Positions 62,674 through 64,000 of a stretch of 64,000 nucleotides of DNA are shown here, piece after piece (within the stretch, counting starts at the first letter, position 1; every line of letters starts with the position of its first letter). A program made the translations under genes and the position numbers. Origin of the DNA: Rusavskia elegans. Its lineage: Eukaryota > Ascomycota > Lecanoromycetes > Teloschistales > Teloschistaceae. The notes below the pieces were generated by a model. That model searched no databases. It was not told the DNA's origin and was given only the letters and a program-made list of their open reading frames with translations. Location of the stretch: positions 1-64,000 of the forward strand of contig SAUG01000052.1 of the NCBI GenBank assembly GCA_011316305.1, written 5' to 3'.

Positions 62674-63685
62674 TTTATTTTATTTGTTTTTTTGGTATCC
62701 GGTCAACCGTCGTTTCCGTAAGTAATCTACTTTAATATTAGTACGCTAGCGTTAGATATACTGTATAAAAACTAGTACTTTAATCTAATTAATTTAAATC
62801 AAGAAATTATATAAAAATTCGAATCTATTTAAAATACGTTTATAATATAGATCTCGATAGTTAATTTAGAATATAATATAGTAGAATTTTCATAATATAT
62901 ATATTTTATAGTCCCTTCTTTTTTTCATCTACTAGTATCTATAACTCTTACGGACTAATTTAATTTATATTATTATATCTAGCGTATATATCTTTTATAA
63001 TAGTATAGACTATAGACTAATATACATAGTATTTCTATTAATAATATTAGATTTACAACTATAATTTTACGTTTCTAATTAAAAGATAATATCGACCGAG
63101 TTTTTACTAGTTCGTCTACTATAACGGACTTTAAAGCCCGAAATCTATCGGTTCTAACTATAATATTAAAATTCTATATTCCGAATCCGCCGGAACCGTG
63201 TAGTTTTAGCGACCGTACTAAATTTCTAATAGGAGCTTTTATTCTACTAGAATCCGAACTAGTAGTCGAGCTAGTAGTTAAGCTAGTAGTCGTCGGACGT
63301 CGGGTATCTAGATAGGTTAATAGACCGTCTAGATTCGGATACGACCGTAGACGAAAATAAAGTAATAAAAGTAAAGGATGAAAGTTATATTAGTAGTCTA
63401 TAATCGTATATATTTCGAACTGGTATAAAAGAATATAGAAGGTCGCTCGTTAGTTCGTATATATAAAATAATATTTATTTATAGAAGAGAAATAGTAATT
63501 AAATAGAGGATATAATAGAATAAAAACGATTAACTGCGCTGTAAACCTTGCTTGACTACTTCTTTTAACTGCGAAAATTCTTTACTATACGAGTAATAAT
63601 TATTGTTACCGTATAGGAACAACGGTAATGAGACGTATATATATAATAATTCAATAATAACCCCGGACAGAAACCCTACAAGGTG
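62674..63685 (-). mobile_element. Family B retroposon, copy B3
   Basis: 1012 bp with a perfect 11-bp duplication ttatattaatt (62663-62673, 63686-63696). The A-rich 3' end is at 62674 and the 5' end ('cggggttattattgaatt' on the minus strand) at 63685. It has no ORF. Confidence 0.88.
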
Positions 63686-63761
63686 TTATATTAATTATAA
63701 TAAATAATTTAACTGATAGAAAGCGGTAATATATTTTATTTAGTACTAAACAAAAAAGTAC

Positions 63762-64000
63762 TTAATTCAATCTATTTAAAATATTTTCTAACTCTTTTTC
63801 AAAGGAATTCTTTTCCCGAGATAATATTCTATCTTCTAGTTATACCCGATTATATATATCCTATAGCTTCTTTAAAGCTTTTTCTACTTCTAAATCAAGA
63901 GTACGATTATAGTATTTAATTATTATTATCTAGTTTATATACTCTAAGATTCGATTCTATCGATAAATTCTTCTTGTAAAACTAAAAGTCTACTCTATTC
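63762..64000 (-). pseudogene. Coiled-coil-like C-terminal coding relic
   Basis: On the minus strand a frame enters from beyond 64000 and ends at the stop at 63762-63764. Its last ~45 codons read DLEVEKALKKL ... REKNSFEKELENILNRLN, with heptad-like Leu/Ile spacing and alternating Lys/Glu, typical of a coiled coil. Upstream there are a few TAG codons in Gln-like positions. CA and TG are more frequent than in neighbouring DNA. Family not identified; a transposase C-terminus or a host gene end are both possible. Confidence 0.4.

Larger units (their letters stand above)
1..64000. other. RIP-degraded, gene-free AT-rich repeat domain
   Basis: The whole window is strongly AT-rich. CpA and its complement TpG are rare almost throughout, TpA is abundant and CpG persists, which is the known context bias of fungal repeat-induced point mutation. 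Every recognisable coding relic is broken mainly by TAA and TAG standing at former Gln/Trp positions. Differences between copies, even inside target-site duplications, are mostly C/T or G/A. The host is inferred to be a RIP-competent filamentous ascomycete; genus cannot be told. Local exceptions with more CA/TG (for example 19204-19966 and 61842-61950) are listed separately. Confidence 0.88.

Overview
The window looks like a repeat-rich, AT-rich block from a filamentous ascomycete (Pezizomycotina). Three things point that way. CpA and TpG are conspicuously rare while TpA is everywhere and CpG survives, which is the footprint of repeat-induced point mutation (RIP). The recognisable coding relics are Ty1-copia retrotransposons riddled with TAA/TAG where Gln or Trp codons stood. 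Repeated families show C/T and G/A differences between copies. I find no intact protein-coding gene; the three longest open frames (62, 65 and 88 codons) all fall in repeat or non-coding sequence and are judged spurious. There is no rRNA, CRISPR or prokaryotic feature.

Layout. 1-4715: a tRNA-derived SINE next to a ~1 kb ORF-less retroposon (family A), then a truncated Copia copy on the + strand. 4716-10341: unassigned degraded DNA with a hAT-like fragment, a family B retroposon (itself split by a TA-flanked TIR element, family D) and another family A copy. 10342-17971: the reference Copia copy, both LTRs present, coding on the - strand. 17972-35142: mostly single-copy degraded DNA, interrupted by a remarkably well preserved family D copy (19204-19966); 25.1-34.5 kb may be the relic of one or two large genes. 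35143-54535: a nest in which one Copia copy (X) is split by further Copia DNA (Z and Y), and Y carries six inserts, one of which contains a SINE. 54536-64000: hAT-like MITEs, a SINE split by a MITE, another Copia 3' half with several inserts, a family B copy and a coiled-coil coding relic at the right edge.

Element families defined here by comparing copies inside the window: Copia (LTR about 173 bp, TG..CA ends, about 7.4-7.6 kb); A and B (related, about 0.95-1.03 kb, 9-18 bp target duplications, A-rich 3' end, two truncated copies); a SINE of about 410-430 bp with Pol III A and B boxes and a (TA)n tail; C, hAT-like MITEs with TIR TAGACTGGCC and 8-bp duplications; and D, about 760 bp TIR elements flanked by TA. 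Many insertion sites are proven by comparing an interrupted copy with an uninterrupted copy of the same host element. The DNA reads as a graveyard: transposons inserted into each other, and RIP silenced most of them. A few short or late insertions kept CA/TG dinucleotides.
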